DNA of 64,000 nt. Source: Rhodocyclaceae bacterium. GTDB lineage: Bacteria > Pseudomonadota > Gammaproteobacteria > Burkholderiales > Rhodocyclaceae. The position numbers were made by a program, and so were the translations under genes. Positions 55,133 through 64,000 of the stretch are shown here, piece after piece. The stretch is from contig JAUXXJ010000020.1 of assembly GCA_030681195.1 (NCBI GenBank), forward strand, positions 1-64,000, in the 5' to 3' direction. Position 1 is the first letter of the stretch. Each line of letters begins with the position of its first letter. Below the pieces are notes generated by a model, which was not told where the DNA came from, did no database searches, and was given only the letters and a program-made list of their open reading frames with translations.

Positions 55133-55575
55133 TGCAATCCGGCGCGCTTGCCCTGCTGGCGGGTCTGGCATTGCTTTTGCCCGGCATGGCGGCCGCGCTC
55201 GATTACCGTTCGGCCGGTGAAACGGCGGTGCTCTACGACGCGCCCTCACAAAAGGCCAAGCCCCTCTTTGTCATCGCAGCGGGGACGCCCGTCGAAGCCA
55301 TCGTGACGCTGGATGCCTGGGTCAAGGTACGCGACATGAAGGGTGACCTGGCCTGGATCGAGCGGCGCCAACTGGCCGATCGCCGCACAGTGCAGGTGCG
55401 CGGCGAGACCGCACAGATTCATGCGGAACCGAGCGAATCGGCTACGGTGGTTTTTGCTGCAGAACCCGATGTCCTGTTTGACTATGTCGCTCCTGCCAAC
55501 ACCGGCTGGATCAAGGTGCGACATCGTGGCGGCCAGCAGGGTTTCGTCAAAACCAGTCGAATTTGGGGTCACTGA
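55132..55575 (+). CDS. secreted SH3-domain protein
   Basis: A 147-residue exported protein with signal peptide ([16 protein letters not shown]). Two bacterial SH3-type segments follow: [20 protein letters not shown] with [19 protein letters not shown], and [19 protein letters not shown] with [15 protein letters not shown]. Probably binds peptidoglycan or peptides in the periplasm. Between secB and gpsA, as in relatives. Confidence 0.85.
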   Translation: MQSGALALLAGLALLLPGMAAALDYRSAGETAVLYDAPSQKAKPLFVIAAGTPVEAIVTLDAWVKVRDMKGDLAWIERRQLADRRTVQVRGETAQIHAEPSESATVVFAAEPDVLFDYVAPANTGWIKVRHRGGQQGFVKTSRIWGH

Positions 55576-55589
55576 GGGGGCCACTGAAG

Positions 55590-56570
55590 ATGCGCATCGC
55601 TGTATTGGGGGCTGGCGCCTGGGGTACCGCACTGGCCCTGAATTTTGCCGCGCGTCATCCGGTCGTGTTGTGGACCTGGCAGGCTGAACATGCGGCAGCG
55701 ATGCGCAATGCACGGGAAAACACGGCACTCCTGCCGGGCTATGCCTTGCCTGGGGAACTCGACGTCACGGCCGATCTGGCTACTGCCCTGCAGGACGCGG
55801 ATCTGGCGCTGATTGCCACGCCAATGGCAGGCCTCCGCACCACGGCGGCGCAACTGGCCGCCTTGCAGCCGAAACTGCCCTTCCTGTGGGTCTGCAAAGG
55901 CCTGGAAACTGGCTCGGGCCTTTTGCCGCACCAGGCGGTCGCCGAGGTGCATCCAAGCGCCTGTTGCGGCGCCCTGACGGGCCCCAGTTTTGCCGATGAA
56001 GTCGCGCGCGGCCTGCCTGCGGCGGTGACGATTGCTTCTGCCGATGCCACCTTCGCCGAAGCCATGGCTCATGCGCTGCACGGGCCGCGCCTGCGCCTCT
56101 ATGCCAACGATGACATCATCGGGGCCGAAGTGGGCGGGGCGGTCAAGAACGTCATGGCCATTGCGACCGGCATTTGTGATGGTCTGGGCTTGGGCCTGAA
56201 TGCCCGTGCCGCGCTGATGACGCGCGGACTGGTTGAAATCACCCGCTTTGGGGTTGCCCTTGGCGCCCGTCCCGAGACGTTCATGGGGCTGGCCGGCATG
56301 GGCGATTTGATCCTGACCTGCACGGGTGACCTGTCGCGCAACCGTCGTGTGGGTCTGGCGCTGGCTGCAGGGAAATCACTGGCCGATATCCAGCGCGACC
56401 TGGGTCATGTGGCCGAAGGTGTGTTGACTGCCCGCGAGGTGGCACAGCGCGCCGTCGCCTTGGAGGTGGATATGCCGATTACTGCGACCGTCTGCGATGT
56501 GCTGGATGGCAAACTTGCCGCCCCCGGTGCCGTTGAGCGCTTGATGACACGCGATCCCAAGCACGAATGA
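55590..56570 (+). CDS. gpsA: glycerol-3-phosphate dehydrogenase [NAD(P)+]
   Basis: Makes sn-glycerol-3-phosphate for phospholipids. The 326 residues have the nucleotide-binding [35 protein letters not shown], the catalytic lysine in [18 protein letters not shown], and [21 protein letters not shown]. The start is ATG 55590 behind GGGGGCC-type spacing; nine upstream codons are open. Its TGA overlaps the A-run of repeat copy 15. Confidence 0.96.
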   Translation: MRIAVLGAGAWGTALALNFAARHPVVLWTWQAEHAAAMRNARENTALLPGYALPGELDVTADLATALQDADLALIATPMAGLRTTAAQLAALQPKLPFLWVCKGLETGSGLLPHQAVAEVHPSACCGALTGPSFADEVARGLPAAVTIASADATFAEAMAHALHGPRLRLYANDDIIGAEVGGAVKNVMAIATGICDGLGLGLNARAALMTRGLVEITRFGVALGARPETFMGLAGMGDLILTCTGDLSRNRRVGLALAAGKSLADIQRDLGHVAEGVLTAREVAQRAVALEVDMPITATVCDVLDGKLAAPGAVERLMTRDPKHE

Positions 56571-56619
56571 AAAGTCGGCGCGACCGAAGGGAATCCCTTT
56601 TTCGGGATGGCAGGACGGC
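56569..56619 (+). repeat. dispersed repeat, copy 15, split by a 27-nt insert
   Basis: Left half GAAAAGTCGGCGC (56569-56581) and right half GGCAGGACGGC (56609-56619) match the repeat consensus. Between them 27 bases (56582-56608) contain an ATCCC-TTTTTC-GGGAT hairpin. The whole sits between the convergent stops of gpsA and trmL and may serve as a terminator. Confidence 0.72.
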
Positions 56620-56622
56620 ATA

Positions 56623-57087
56623 TCAGCCGCCGCCCGCGAACCCCTGCTGCCGCCACGCCTCGAACACCGCCACGGCGACCGTATTGGAGAGATTCAGGCT
56701 GCGGTTGTCCGGCATCATCGGCAGGCGTAGCCGCTGTTCCGGCGGGAAACTTGCCAACATTTCGGGGGGCAGGCCCCGCGTTTCCGGGCCAAAAACCAAG
56801 GTGTCCCCCGGTTGGTAGGCCACGCTGTCGTAGCGAACCATTGCTTTCGTGCTAAATGCGAACAGCCGCGTTTCCCCCAGGGCCGTCAGGCAGGCCGTCC
56901 AGTCCGGATGCACGCGCATCTCGACAAACTCGTGGTAATCGAGGCCGGCACGCCGCAGTGAGCGTTCGCTAACATCGAAGCCGAGCGGCTCCACCAGATG
57001 CAGGCGGCAGCCGGTATTGGCGGCAAGGCGGATCACATTGCCCGTATTGGGCGGGATTTCCGGCTGAAATAGAACGATCTGGAACAT
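56623..57087 (-). CDS. trmL: tRNA (cytidine(34)-2'-O)-methyltransferase
   Basis: A 154-residue SPOUT-class methyltransferase for the wobble base of tRNA-Leu. Signatures are FQPEIPPNTGNVIRLAANTG at the N-terminus, LVFGPETRGLPPEML in the SAM knot, and the C-terminal MMPDNRSLNLSNTVAVAVFE. Convergent with gpsA. It diverges from mshE with 50 bases between the starts. Confidence 0.96.
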   Translation of the reverse strand: MFQIVLFQPEIPPNTGNVIRLAANTGCRLHLVEPLGFDVSERSLRRAGLDYHEFVEMRVHPDWTACLTALGETRLFAFSTKAMVRYDSVAYQPGDTLVFGPETRGLPPEMLASFPPEQRLRLPMMPDNRSLNLSNTVAVAVFEAWRQQGFAGGG

Positions 57088-57137
57088 GGGCTGTGTGGCA
57101 ATGTTAGGATTTCCGGCAGTTTAACCAGACCGAAGCC

Positions 57138-58844
57138 ATGGCCCGTCCCGAAAAAATCCGCCTCGGCGACCTGCTTGTCCAGCAGGACGTCATTACCGAC
57201 GAGCAACTCAAGCTTGCCCTGACTGCCCAGAAGGAGAGTGGCCGCAAGCTGGGTCGTGTGCTGGTCGAGTCTGGGTACTGTACCGAAGAAGGCATCTCCA
57301 AGGCGCTGGCGCGCCAACTTGGGGCCGAGTTCATCGACCTCAAGGTGTTCCAGCCCAAGCCGGAATTCGTCAAGTTGCTGCCCGAGGCGCAAGCGCGCCG
57401 CTTCCGCGCGCTGGTGCTCGACGAACAGGCGGGGCTGTTGCGGGTCGGTATGTCCGACCCCACCGACCTGACCGCGTTCGACGAAGTCGCCCGTCTCGTC
57501 AAGCGCGATATTGATCTGGTGGTCGTGACCGAAGGTCAGTTGCTCCCCTTGCTCGACCGTGTCTATCGCCGTACTGAGGAAATCTCCAGCCTGGCGAAAG
57601 ACCTCACCCAGGAGATGGGCGACATTCCGGTCGAGTTCGGCAACGCGCTCGGTATCGCGCCGGGCGCGGAAGACGCACCGGTCGTACGCCTATTGCAAAC
57701 CGTATTCGAGGAAGCACAAAAGACCCGTGCTTCCGACATTCATATCGAGCCGCAGGAAAAATCGCTGCTGATCCGCTTCCGCATCGATGGCGTGCTGCAT
57801 ATCCAGACGGAAGCGGACAGCAAGATTTCGACGGCACTGGTGTTGCGCCTCAAGCTGATGTCGGGCCTCGACATCTCGGAGAAGCGCCTGCCGCAGGATG
57901 GCCGCTTCAACATCAAGCTGCGCGGCAGCGCGGTCGATGTGCGGATCTCGACCATGCCGACCCAGCACGGCGAATCGGTTGTCATGCGTTTGCTGGCGCA
58001 AAACACCGGCCTGCTGCAACTCGACAAAATCTTCATGCCGCCACGCGTGATGGAGCGCTTCCGCCACGCCATCTCGCGGCCCTCGGGCATCGTGTTGGTC
58101 ACGGGCCCCACCGGCTCCGGTAAAACGACCACGCTGTATGCGGCGATGAATGAGCTCAACAGCTCGGAAAAAAAGATCATCACGGTCGAAGACCCGGTGG
58201 AATACCGCTTGCCCGGCCTCAATCAGGTACAGGTGCATGAGAAGATCGACCTGACCTTCTCGCGCGTGCTGCGAACTGCCTTGCGCCAGGATCCAGATAT
58301 TGTCCTCATCGGCGAAATGCGCGATCAGGAAACCGCCGAGATCGGCATGCGCGCCGCCATGACGGGCCACCTGGTGCTCTCAACCCTGCACACCAACGAT
58401 GCCCTGTCTACCCCGATCCGGCTACTGGACATGGGCGTGCCGCGCTACATGGTGGCGTTGTCGATCCAGATGGTGCTGGCGCAGCGTCTGCTACGCGTCA
58501 TCTGCCAGAACTGCATCGAACCGCACACGCCAGAGCCACACGAGCTCGAGTGGTTACGCTACGAGCTTGGCGATCGCATCGGCAACTTCAAGTATTCGAA
58601 GGGCGCCGGCTGCGCACATTGTGCCAACACCGGCTATACCGGCCGACAGGCAATTTACGAGTTCCTTGAGATGACCAATGCGCTGGTCGAGGCAGCTAAC
58701 CATGGCGATCCCAACCAGTTCATGGCGATTGGCCGTCAGCAGATGGGGGGGCATACCTTGCGCCGCGATGCCGTGCGCCTTGTCGTGAATGGCCGTACAA
58801 CGATCGACGAGGCCATGCGTATCTCGACGCAGCTCGACGAATGA
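57138..58844 (+). CDS. mshE: MSHA-type pilus extension ATPase MshE
   Basis: Cytoplasmic GspE/PilB-family ATPase of 568 residues. The N-terminal MshEN domain carries two c-di-GMP-binding-like repeats (RLGDLLVQQDVITDEQLKLAL, and KLGRVLVESGYCTEEGI). The ATPase has Walker A GPTGSGKTTTLYA, Asp box, Walker B DIVLIGEMRDQETAEI, His box HLVLSTLHTNDA, and a C-terminal tetracysteine zinc site (CQNC and CAHC). Pilus assembly is probably gated by c-di-GMP. It is followed by mshG after 14 bases. Confidence 0.93.
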   Translation: MARPEKIRLGDLLVQQDVITDEQLKLALTAQKESGRKLGRVLVESGYCTEEGISKALARQLGAEFIDLKVFQPKPEFVKLLPEAQARRFRALVLDEQAGLLRVGMSDPTDLTAFDEVARLVKRDIDLVVVTEGQLLPLLDRVYRRTEEISSLAKDLTQEMGDIPVEFGNALGIAPGAEDAPVVRLLQTVFEEAQKTRASDIHIEPQEKSLLIRFRIDGVLHIQTEADSKISTALVLRLKLMSGLDISEKRLPQDGRFNIKLRGSAVDVRISTMPTQHGESVVMRLLAQNTGLLQLDKIFMPPRVMERFRHAISRPSGIVLVTGPTGSGKTTTLYAAMNELNSSEKKIITVEDPVEYRLPGLNQVQVHEKIDLTFSRVLRTALRQDPDIVLIGEMRDQETAEIGMRAAMTGHLVLSTLHTNDALSTPIRLLDMGVPRYMVALSIQMVLAQRLLRVICQNCIEPHTPEPHELEWLRYELGDRIGNFKYSKGAGCAHCANTGYTGRQAIYEFLEMTNALVEAANHGDPNQFMAIGRQQMGGHTLRRDAVRLVVNGRTTIDEAMRISTQLDE

Positions 58845-58858
58845 GGGACGCGTAAAGA

Positions 58859-60097
58859 ATGGCCGCATTTTCCTATCGTGGCCTGAATGGTGCCGGGGAG
58901 TCTGTCACGGGGGTGCTGGAGGGCGCGACGGCCGGGGCAGTGGCCGATCTGTTGTTCGGTAGCGGCATCACACCGCTTGAAATCAAACCCGCACCAGCCC
59001 GTGCGCTGAAGAAGAAAGACAGTGATGGCGAGGGCTTCAAACTGTTTGGCCCGAAGATCGAGCACGTCGATATTCTGTTATTCACGCGCCAGCTCTATAC
59101 GCTGATGAAGGCCGGCGTACCGATCATGCGCGCGCTGGCCGGCCTGCAGGAATCCAGCATCAATCCGGCCATGAAATCGGTGCTGGGCCAGTTGCGCGAA
59201 AGCCTCGATTCGGGCCGCGAGCTGTCAATGTCAATGGCGCGCCATCCCCGAGTTTTCAGCCCGTTTTATCTTGCCATGGTGCGTGTTGGGGAAATGACTG
59301 GCCGGCTCGAAGAAGTGCTCATACGCCTCTTCGACCACATGGAGTTCGAGCGCTTCATGCGCGAGCAGGTGAAGTCGGCGCTACGCTACCCGAGCTTCGT
59401 CATCATGGCCATGGGGGTGGCCATGTTCGTCGTCAACATCTGGGTCATTCCCGCGTTCTCCAAAGTTTTCTCGGGATTTGGCGCCGAACTGCCGCTGATG
59501 ACGCGCATCCTCATGGGCTTTTCGGATTTCATGCTCAACTGGTGGCATGCCTTGATCGGCATCATCGTCGGCGCAGGTCTTGCCTTCAGATACTGGACGA
59601 GTACCAAGCAAGGCCGCTACCGATGGGACAAGGCCAAGATGCGCATCCCGATCGCCGGCAAGATTGTCCAGAAAGCCACGTTGGCCCGCTTTGCGCGCAG
59701 CTTCGCACTCGCCTCGCGCTCAGGGGTGCCCGTCATTCAGGCACTCACCACGGTGGCGCAGACGGTCGATAACGAGTACATCGCCACCAAGGTAGAGCAG
59801 ATGCGCAACCAGGTCGAGCGTGGTGAATCCGTGCTGCGTGCGGCGATTACCGCCGAAGCTTTTACGCCAGTTGTGCTGCAGATGATCGCGGTCGGCGAGG
59901 AATCCGGCTCGCTTGACGAAATGATGGAAGAAATCTCCGGCATGTACCAGAGCGAAGTCGAATACGAACTCAAGACCCTTGCGCAGCAGATCGAGCCGAT
60001 CCTGATTGTTATGCTTGGCGCCATGGTGCTGGTGCTGGCCCTCGGCATCTTCCTGCCGCTGTGGGACATGGGCAGCGTGGCAATGGGACAAAAATGA
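58859..60097 (+). CDS. mshG: MSHA-type pilus inner-membrane platform protein MshG
   Basis: PilC/GspF family protein of 412 residues with three transmembrane helices and two repeated cytoplasmic domains (LYTLMKAGVPIMRALAGL, and RSFALASRSGVPVIQALTTV). It has the signature MIAVGEESGSLDEMMEEI and a final helix ILIVMLGAMVLVLALGIFLPL. It couples ATPase movement to pilin assembly. Its stop overlaps the start of the next pilin gene (ATGA). Confidence 0.94.
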   Translation: MAAFSYRGLNGAGESVTGVLEGATAGAVADLLFGSGITPLEIKPAPARALKKKDSDGEGFKLFGPKIEHVDILLFTRQLYTLMKAGVPIMRALAGLQESSINPAMKSVLGQLRESLDSGRELSMSMARHPRVFSPFYLAMVRVGEMTGRLEEVLIRLFDHMEFERFMREQVKSALRYPSFVIMAMGVAMFVVNIWVIPAFSKVFSGFGAELPLMTRILMGFSDFMLNWWHALIGIIVGAGLAFRYWTSTKQGRYRWDKAKMRIPIAGKIVQKATLARFARSFALASRSGVPVIQALTTVAQTVDNEYIATKVEQMRNQVERGESVLRAAITAEAFTPVVLQMIAVGEESGSLDEMMEEISGMYQSEVEYELKTLAQQIEPILIVMLGAMVLVLALGIFLPLWDMGSVAMGQK

Positions 60098-60612
60098 TGC
60101 GTTATCACGGCCGCAGCACGGCTGGTTTCACGCTGCTTGAACTGATTGTCGTCATTGCGATTATCTCGGTGCTCGCGGCAGTCGCGCTACCGCGCATGCA
60201 GGAAACCCAGCGAAACGCGCGCGTCGCCCAGGCCAAGATGCTTTACGGCGCGCTCAAGTCAGCCACGTCCTTGGCCCGCAGCCGCTGTGAGCTGGATTTT
60301 GCCTCGAATATCAAGACCCTGCCGGCGGTGAACTGCCAGGCGAATCCTTCACGCGTCAACATGGATGGCAAGGCGATCGACATGGTTAACCGGCATCCAT
60401 CAGCCAGTGCGACAGGCATTGACACGGCTATCGACGTGAATCTCCAGGCCGAGCGCATTTCGATTGGCTCGACAGACTGTCCCAAGGGTGCCCGCTGCTT
60501 CGACATCACCGGTGGCCAAACCCCTTTCTGCAGGGTCATCTACATCCCCGCGCTAGTCGAAGACAAGCTGCTGATCAGCCCGGAAATATCGGTGGTTACC
60601 TCCGGGTGCTGA
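60094..60612 (+). CDS. type IV pilin-like protein (MshB-like)
   Basis: A 172-residue prepilin with a short basic leader, the G-F-T-L-L-E-L processing site (cleavage after G, E at +5) and N-terminal helix IVVIAIISVLAAVALPRM. Four cysteines in the globular part (RCELD, NCQAN, DCPKGARC, TPFCRV) suggest disulfides. By position it would be MshB or another minor pilin. Starts at ATG 60094, overlapping mshG; a second ATG follows. Confidence 0.87.
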   Translation: MMRYHGRSTAGFTLLELIVVIAIISVLAAVALPRMQETQRNARVAQAKMLYGALKSATSLARSRCELDFASNIKTLPAVNCQANPSRVNMDGKAIDMVNRHPSASATGIDTAIDVNLQAERISIGSTDCPKGARCFDITGGQTPFCRVIYIPALVEDKLLISPEISVVTSGC

Positions 60613-60617
60613 TTTGT

Positions 60618-60623
60618 TATACT
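60618..60623 (+). promoter_or_regulatory. -10-like TATACT before the major pilin gene
   Basis: A five-of-six match to the -10 consensus lies 27 bases before the pilin ATG, in the 37-base gap after the minor pilin. The -35 is poor. It could give extra transcription of the major pilin. Confidence 0.35.
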
Positions 60624-60649
60624 TTATTCATACACATTGGGAGATGTCC

Positions 60650-61102
60650 ATGAAGATGCCACAACAAAACCTGTCGAAAAACAATGGCTTCACACTGATC
60701 GAGTTGGTCGTGGTAATTGTGATTCTCGGCATCTTGGCCGCCACCGCGTTGCCGAGGTTTGTCAATTTGCAGGACAAGGCAGGCGCTGCGGCCGCTGCGG
60801 GCGTGGCGGGCGGTATTACCTCAGCGTTTTCAGTGAATTACGCGGCAAAAATGGCAGGGGCAACGCAGGCCGTTAACTACAATCACGCGGCCGCAGACAT
60901 CTGTACACGGGCTAATCTCAGCACAGTGATGCAGTCTGCCTTGCCGGATACGGGCTATACCTATGCTGTTAAAACCGGAGAGGGACGCGATTGCTCTCTA
61001 GCGGCAAGCAGCGGTCTGACTTTCACTTGCACGGTTACCAATTCGAACGCAACCACTGACGTTGCGGATGCCGTCGGTATTTGTGTGGGTGGAGCGGGTT
61101 AA
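60650..61102 (+). CDS. mshA: MSHA-type major pilin
   Basis: A 150-residue prepilin. Leader MKMPQQNLSKNNG, processing site G-F-T-L-I-E-L, helix VVVIVILGILAATALPRFV, then FVNLQDKAGAAAAAGVAGG typical of MshA. A disulfide is likely between cysteines in DICTRA or RDCSLA and TFTCTV or GICVGG. I start at ATG 60650 because GGGAG lies six bases upstream; ATG 60644 is too close to it. Followed by a terminator. Confidence 0.9.
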   Translation: MKMPQQNLSKNNGFTLIELVVVIVILGILAATALPRFVNLQDKAGAAAAAGVAGGITSAFSVNYAAKMAGATQAVNYNHAAADICTRANLSTVMQSALPDTGYTYAVKTGEGRDCSLAASSGLTFTCTVTNSNATTDVADAVGICVGGAG

Positions 61103-61125
61103 TCTTATCTGCTGAAACGACGACT

Positions 61126-61152
61126 CGGCCCGGATGAATCCGGGCCGTTTTA
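61126..61152. terminator. terminator between mshA and uvrA
   Basis: A ten-base-pair stem CGGCCCGGAT/ATCCGGGCCG, loop GA, then TTTTA. It ends the pilin operon and overlaps the uvrA stop. Confidence 0.85.
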
Positions 61153-64000
61153 TTTCGCACCTCTTTTTTTTGCCGTCCCGCCAGCGCCGACTTTTTGAAG
61201 CAGCGGTGCCAAGTAGTGCGCTGTATGGCCGCCAGCCTTGGCGACCACGTCTTCCGGGGAGCCATGCGCAATGATTCGCCCGCCACCGCCCCCACCCTCC
61301 GGGCCCAGGTCGACAACCCAGTCCGCCGTCTTGATGACATCGAGGTTGTGCTCGATCACCACGACCGTGTTGCCATGGTCGCGCAGGCGATGCAACACCT
61401 TGAGCAGCAGTTCGATATCGGCGAAATGCAGGCCGGTGGTGGGTTCGTCGAGGATGTAGAGCGTGCGGCCGGTATCGCGCTTGGAGAGCTCCAGCGCGAG
61501 CTTCACCCGCTGTGCTTCGCCGCCGGAGAGTGTCGTCGCCGACTGGCCTAGCTGGATGTAGGTGAGGCCGACGTCAATCAGGGTTTGCAGCTTGCGCGCG
61601 ACAACCGGCACGGCCGAGAAGAACTCATGCGCCTGTTCGACGGTCATCTGCAGCACTTCGTAAATGGTCTTGCCCTTGTAGCGAATCTCCAGCGTCTCGC
61701 GGTTGTAGCGCTTGCCGTGGCAGACATCGCAGGGCACGAAGATGTCGGGCAGGAAGTGCATCTCGACCTTGATCATCCCGTCACCCTGGCAGGCTTCACA
61801 GCGGCCACCTTTCACGTTGAAGCTAAAGCGGCCGGGGCCGTAGCCTCTTTCCCGCGATTGCGGCACGCCGGCGAAGAGTTCGCGGATCGGCGTCAGCAAG
61901 CCGGTGTAAGTCGCGGGGTTGGAGCGCGGCGTGCGGCCAATGGGGCTTTGGTCGACGTTGATGACTTTGTCGAAGAATTCGAGGCCGAGGATCTCGTCAT
62001 GCGCGGCCGGTTCCGTGGCTGAACCGTAAAGGTGGCGGGCCGCCGCCGCGTAGAGCGTGTCGTTGATCAGCGTCGACTTGCCCGAACCGGATACGCCGGT
62101 AATGCAGGAGAACAGGCCGACCGGGATGGCCAGATCAACCCGTTTGAGATTGTTCCCGGTCGCACCAAGAATCTTCAACTGCCGTGCCGGATTGGGGGGC
62201 GTGCGCTTGGCCGGCACCGCGATCTTGCGCCGACCGGAAAGGTAGGCGCCAGTCAGCGATTCGGCATTCGCCTCGACCTCGGCCGGTGTACCTTGTGCGA
62301 CGATAAAACCGCCATGCTCGCCGGCCCCCGGCCCCATGTCGACGACGTAATCGGCTGATTCAATCGCCTCCTCATCGTGTTCGACGACGATGACGGTATT
62401 GCCGATGTCGCGCAGGTGGGCAAGCGTTTCCAGCAGGCGGCTGTTGTCGCGCTGGTGCAGGCCGATGGAGGGTTCGTCGAGGACATACATCACGCCCGTC
62501 AGCCCCGAGCCAATCTGCGAGGCCAGTCGAATGCGCTGCGCCTCGCCGCCCGAGAGGGTTTCCGCCGAGCGATCGAGCGACAGGTAATCGAGGCCGACGT
62601 TGATCAGGAAGCTCAAGCGACTGGTAATTTCCTTGACGATCTTCTCGGCCACCTGGGCGCGATGACCGGTCAGTTGCAAGAGATTGAAGAAATCGCGGCA
62701 GTCGATCAGCGACAGGCGGCTGACCTCCGTAATCGTCTTGCCGCCGACGAACACATGACGTGCCTCCTGCCGCAGGCGCGCGCCTTGGCACTCAGGGCAG
62801 GGCTTGTTGTTCTGGTACTTCGCCAGTTCCTCGCGCACCATCGGGCTATCGGTTTCGCGATAGCGGCGCTCCAGGTTAGGGATGATGCCCTCGAAGCTGT
62901 GCGCGCGATCGAAGCGCGTGCCTTTCTCGTTGAGGTACTTGAACTGAATCTGCTCGCGGCCGGAGCCATACAGCACGATCTGGCGAATTTTCTCCGGCAG
63001 CTGTTCGAACACCACATCGGTGCCGAAGCCATAGTGGCTCGCCAGCGACTCAACCATCTGGAAGTAGAACTGATTGCGCTTGTCCCAACCCTTGACCGCC
63101 CCCGCCGCCAGCGACAGATGCGGATAGGCCACCACGCGCGCCGGATCGAAGAACTGGATCTGGCCCAAGCCATCGCATTCCGGGCAGGCACCCATCGGGT
63201 TGTTGAAGGAGAACAGGCGCGGCTCCAGTTCCTGCAGGGCATAGCCGCAGTGCGGGCAGGCAAACTTGGCGGAAAACAGGTGCTCGACGCCCGTGTCCAT
63301 TTCGACCGCCAGGCAGCGCCCCTCAGCATGCGTCAGCGCGGTTTCAAAGCTTTCGGCCAGCCGCTGGCGCACGTCGGGCTTGACCTTGAGCCGGTCGACG
63401 ACAACATCGACCGAATGCTTCTGTGATTTGTTCAGCTTGGGCAGGGCATCAATGTCATGCACCTTGCCATCGACGCGCAGACGCACAAAACCCTGCGCCT
63501 TGAGTTCGGTGAAGAGGTCGAGCTGCTCGCCCTTGCGATTCGCCACCACCGGCGCGAGGATCATCAGCTTGGTGTCTTCGGGCAGGGCGAGCACGTGGTC
63601 GACCATTTGCGAGACACTCATCGCTTCGAGGGCCACATCATGTTCCGGGCAGTGCGGCGTACCGGCACGCGCGTAGAGCAGGCGCAGGTAGTCGTGGATT
63701 TCGGTGACGGTGCCGACGGTCGAGCGCGGATTGTGACTGGTGGCTTTTTGCTCGATGGAAATGGCCGGCGAAAGGCCCTCGATCAGGTCGACATCCGGCT
63801 TTTCCATCAACTGCAGGAACTGGCGCGCGTAGGCCGAGAGCGATTCGACATAGCGACGTTGCCCCTCGGCGTAGAGCGTATCGAATGCAAGTGAGGACTT
63901 ACCCGAACCCGACAAGCCGGTAATCACCGTCAGCCGGTTGCGCGGCAAGTCCAGGTTGATATTCTTGAGATTGTGGGTGCGCGCACCGCGAATCTTGATG
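61150..64000 (-). CDS. uvrA: excinuclease ABC subunit A (N-terminus cut by window)
   Basis: Damage-recognition ATPase of nucleotide excision repair. About 949 residues are visible; the first few codons lie beyond the edge (it enters at [14 protein letters not shown]). It has Walker [21 protein letters not shown], zinc fingers ([36 protein letters not shown]), two ABC signatures ([33 protein letters not shown]) and second Walker [16 protein letters not shown]. The C-terminal tail after HYLAPLL is [15 protein letters not shown], encoded by a perfect repeat copy and unlike other UvrA ends. Confidence 0.97.
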   Translation of the reverse strand, partial: IKIRGARTHNLKNINLDLPRNRLTVITGLSGSGKSSLAFDTLYAEGQRRYVESLSAYARQFLQLMEKPDVDLIEGLSPAISIEQKATSHNPRSTVGTVTEIHDYLRLLYARAGTPHCPEHDVALEAMSVSQMVDHVLALPEDTKLMILAPVVANRKGEQLDLFTELKAQGFVRLRVDGKVHDIDALPKLNKSQKHSVDVVVDRLKVKPDVRQRLAESFETALTHAEGRCLAVEMDTGVEHLFSAKFACPHCGYALQELEPRLFSFNNPMGACPECDGLGQIQFFDPARVVAYPHLSLAAGAVKGWDKRNQFYFQMVESLASHYGFGTDVVFEQLPEKIRQIVLYGSGREQIQFKYLNEKGTRFDRAHSFEGIIPNLERRYRETDSPMVREELAKYQNNKPCPECQGARLRQEARHVFVGGKTITEVSRLSLIDCRDFFNLLQLTGHRAQVAEKIVKEITSRLSFLINVGLDYLSLDRSAETLSGGEAQRIRLASQIGSGLTGVMYVLDEPSIGLHQRDNSRLLETLAHLRDIGNTVIVVEHDEEAIESADYVVDMGPGAGEHGGFIVAQGTPAEVEANAESLTGAYLSGRRKIAVPAKRTPPNPARQLKILGATGNNLKRVDLAIPVGLFSCITGVSGSGKSTLINDTLYAAAARHLYGSATEPAAHDEILGLEFFDKVINVDQSPIGRTPRSNPATYTGLLTPIRELFAGVPQSRERGYGPGRFSFNVKGGRCEACQGDGMIKVEMHFLPDIFVPCDVCHGKRYNRETLEIRYKGKTIYEVLQMTVEQAHEFFSAVPVVARKLQTLIDVGLTYIQLGQSATTLSGGEAQRVKLALELSKRDTGRTLYILDEPTTGLHFADIELLLKVLHRLRDHGNTVVVIEHNLDVIKTADWVVDLGPEGGGGGGRIIAHGSPEDVVAKAGGHTAHYLAPLLQKVGAGGTAKKRGAK
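61172..61196 (-). repeat. dispersed 25-bp repeat, copy 16 (uvrA 3' end), consensus-perfect
   Basis: Identical to the consensus at all 25 positions. Encodes K-V-G-A-G-G-T-A eight codons before the uvrA stop. Confidence 0.92.

Overview
The window reads as a chromosomal segment of a betaproteobacterium, most likely Rhodocyclales (Azonexus/Dechloromonas/Accumulibacter-like). That assignment is inferred from gene content and order: fnr-hemN, hemA-prfA-prmC-grxD, gpmA-envC-ctpA-moeB, rhodanese-grxC-secB-gpsA, an MSHA-type pilus cluster, a DctPQM TRAP transporter, and a glycogen cluster using GH57 and an archaeal-type GlgP. DNA is G+C-rich throughout. No rRNA, tRNA or CRISPR array was seen, and no gap between genes exceeds about 170 bases.

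Layout. 1-135: tail of an ISL3-family transposase. 164-3110: fnr diverging from hemN and a UreH/TauE-like membrane protein across an FNR-like box. 3167-4291: remnant of an AAA ATPase followed by a damaged IS630-family element. 4283-7832 (minus): hemA-prfA-prmC-grxD. 7978-8697: orphan HicA-like protein and an H-NS-type protein behind AT-rich DNA. 8771-15165 (minus): small acidic protein, membrane-anchored glutaredoxin, Ser/Thr kinase with a cyclic-nucleotide-binding domain, argH, a secreted RcnB/CigR-like protein, acylphosphatase, metG. 15332-18546: EnvZ/OmpR-type pair diverging from two Gly-rich secreted proteins; YkgJ-type protein. 18632-23137 (plus): mrp, dcd, an Orn/Lys/Arg decarboxylase, a second YkgJ-type protein. 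23134-32331 (minus): glgC, GH57, glgP, pgi, glgA, folA. 32450-35740 (minus): histone-H1-like/DUF2934 protein, glk, thyA, mog, darP. 35779-40675: pmbA and a TRAP transporter whose binding protein converges on its permeases. 40756-44302 (plus): phosphatase, glyA, nrdR, ribD. 44299-53016 (minus): gpmA, envC, ctpA, a hypothetical gene, moeB, a CHASE2-cyclase, a FecR-like protein and a caspase-like protein. 53121-56570 (plus): GGDEF-like remnant, ArsR regulator, rhodanese, grxC, secB, SH3 protein, gpsA. 56623-57087 (minus): trmL. 57138-61102 (plus): mshE, mshG and two pilins. 61150-64000 (minus): uvrA, cut by the window edge.

The most unusual feature is a short dispersed repeat of about 25 bp (starting AAAAAGTCGG, ending GGGACGGC). 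It occurs 16 times, in both orientations, from 5153 to 61196. Twelve copies lie inside conserved protein genes and are read through in frame; six of these encode K-V-G-A-G-x-T-A or a close variant. The consensus has no stop codon in any of its six reading frames. The density (about one per 4 kb), lack of orientation bias and tolerance inside essential genes recall DNA uptake sequences or protein-coding palindromic elements, but the motif matches none that I can name. One intergenic copy is split by a 27-nt hairpin-forming insert.

Functionally most of the window is housekeeping: haem, translation termination, nucleotides, one-carbon and riboflavin metabolism, glycogen storage, secretion and envelope biogenesis. 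Regulatory or accessory material is concentrated at 3.1-4.3 kb, 7.9-12.7 kb, 15.3-18.5 kb and 44.3-48.5 kb.
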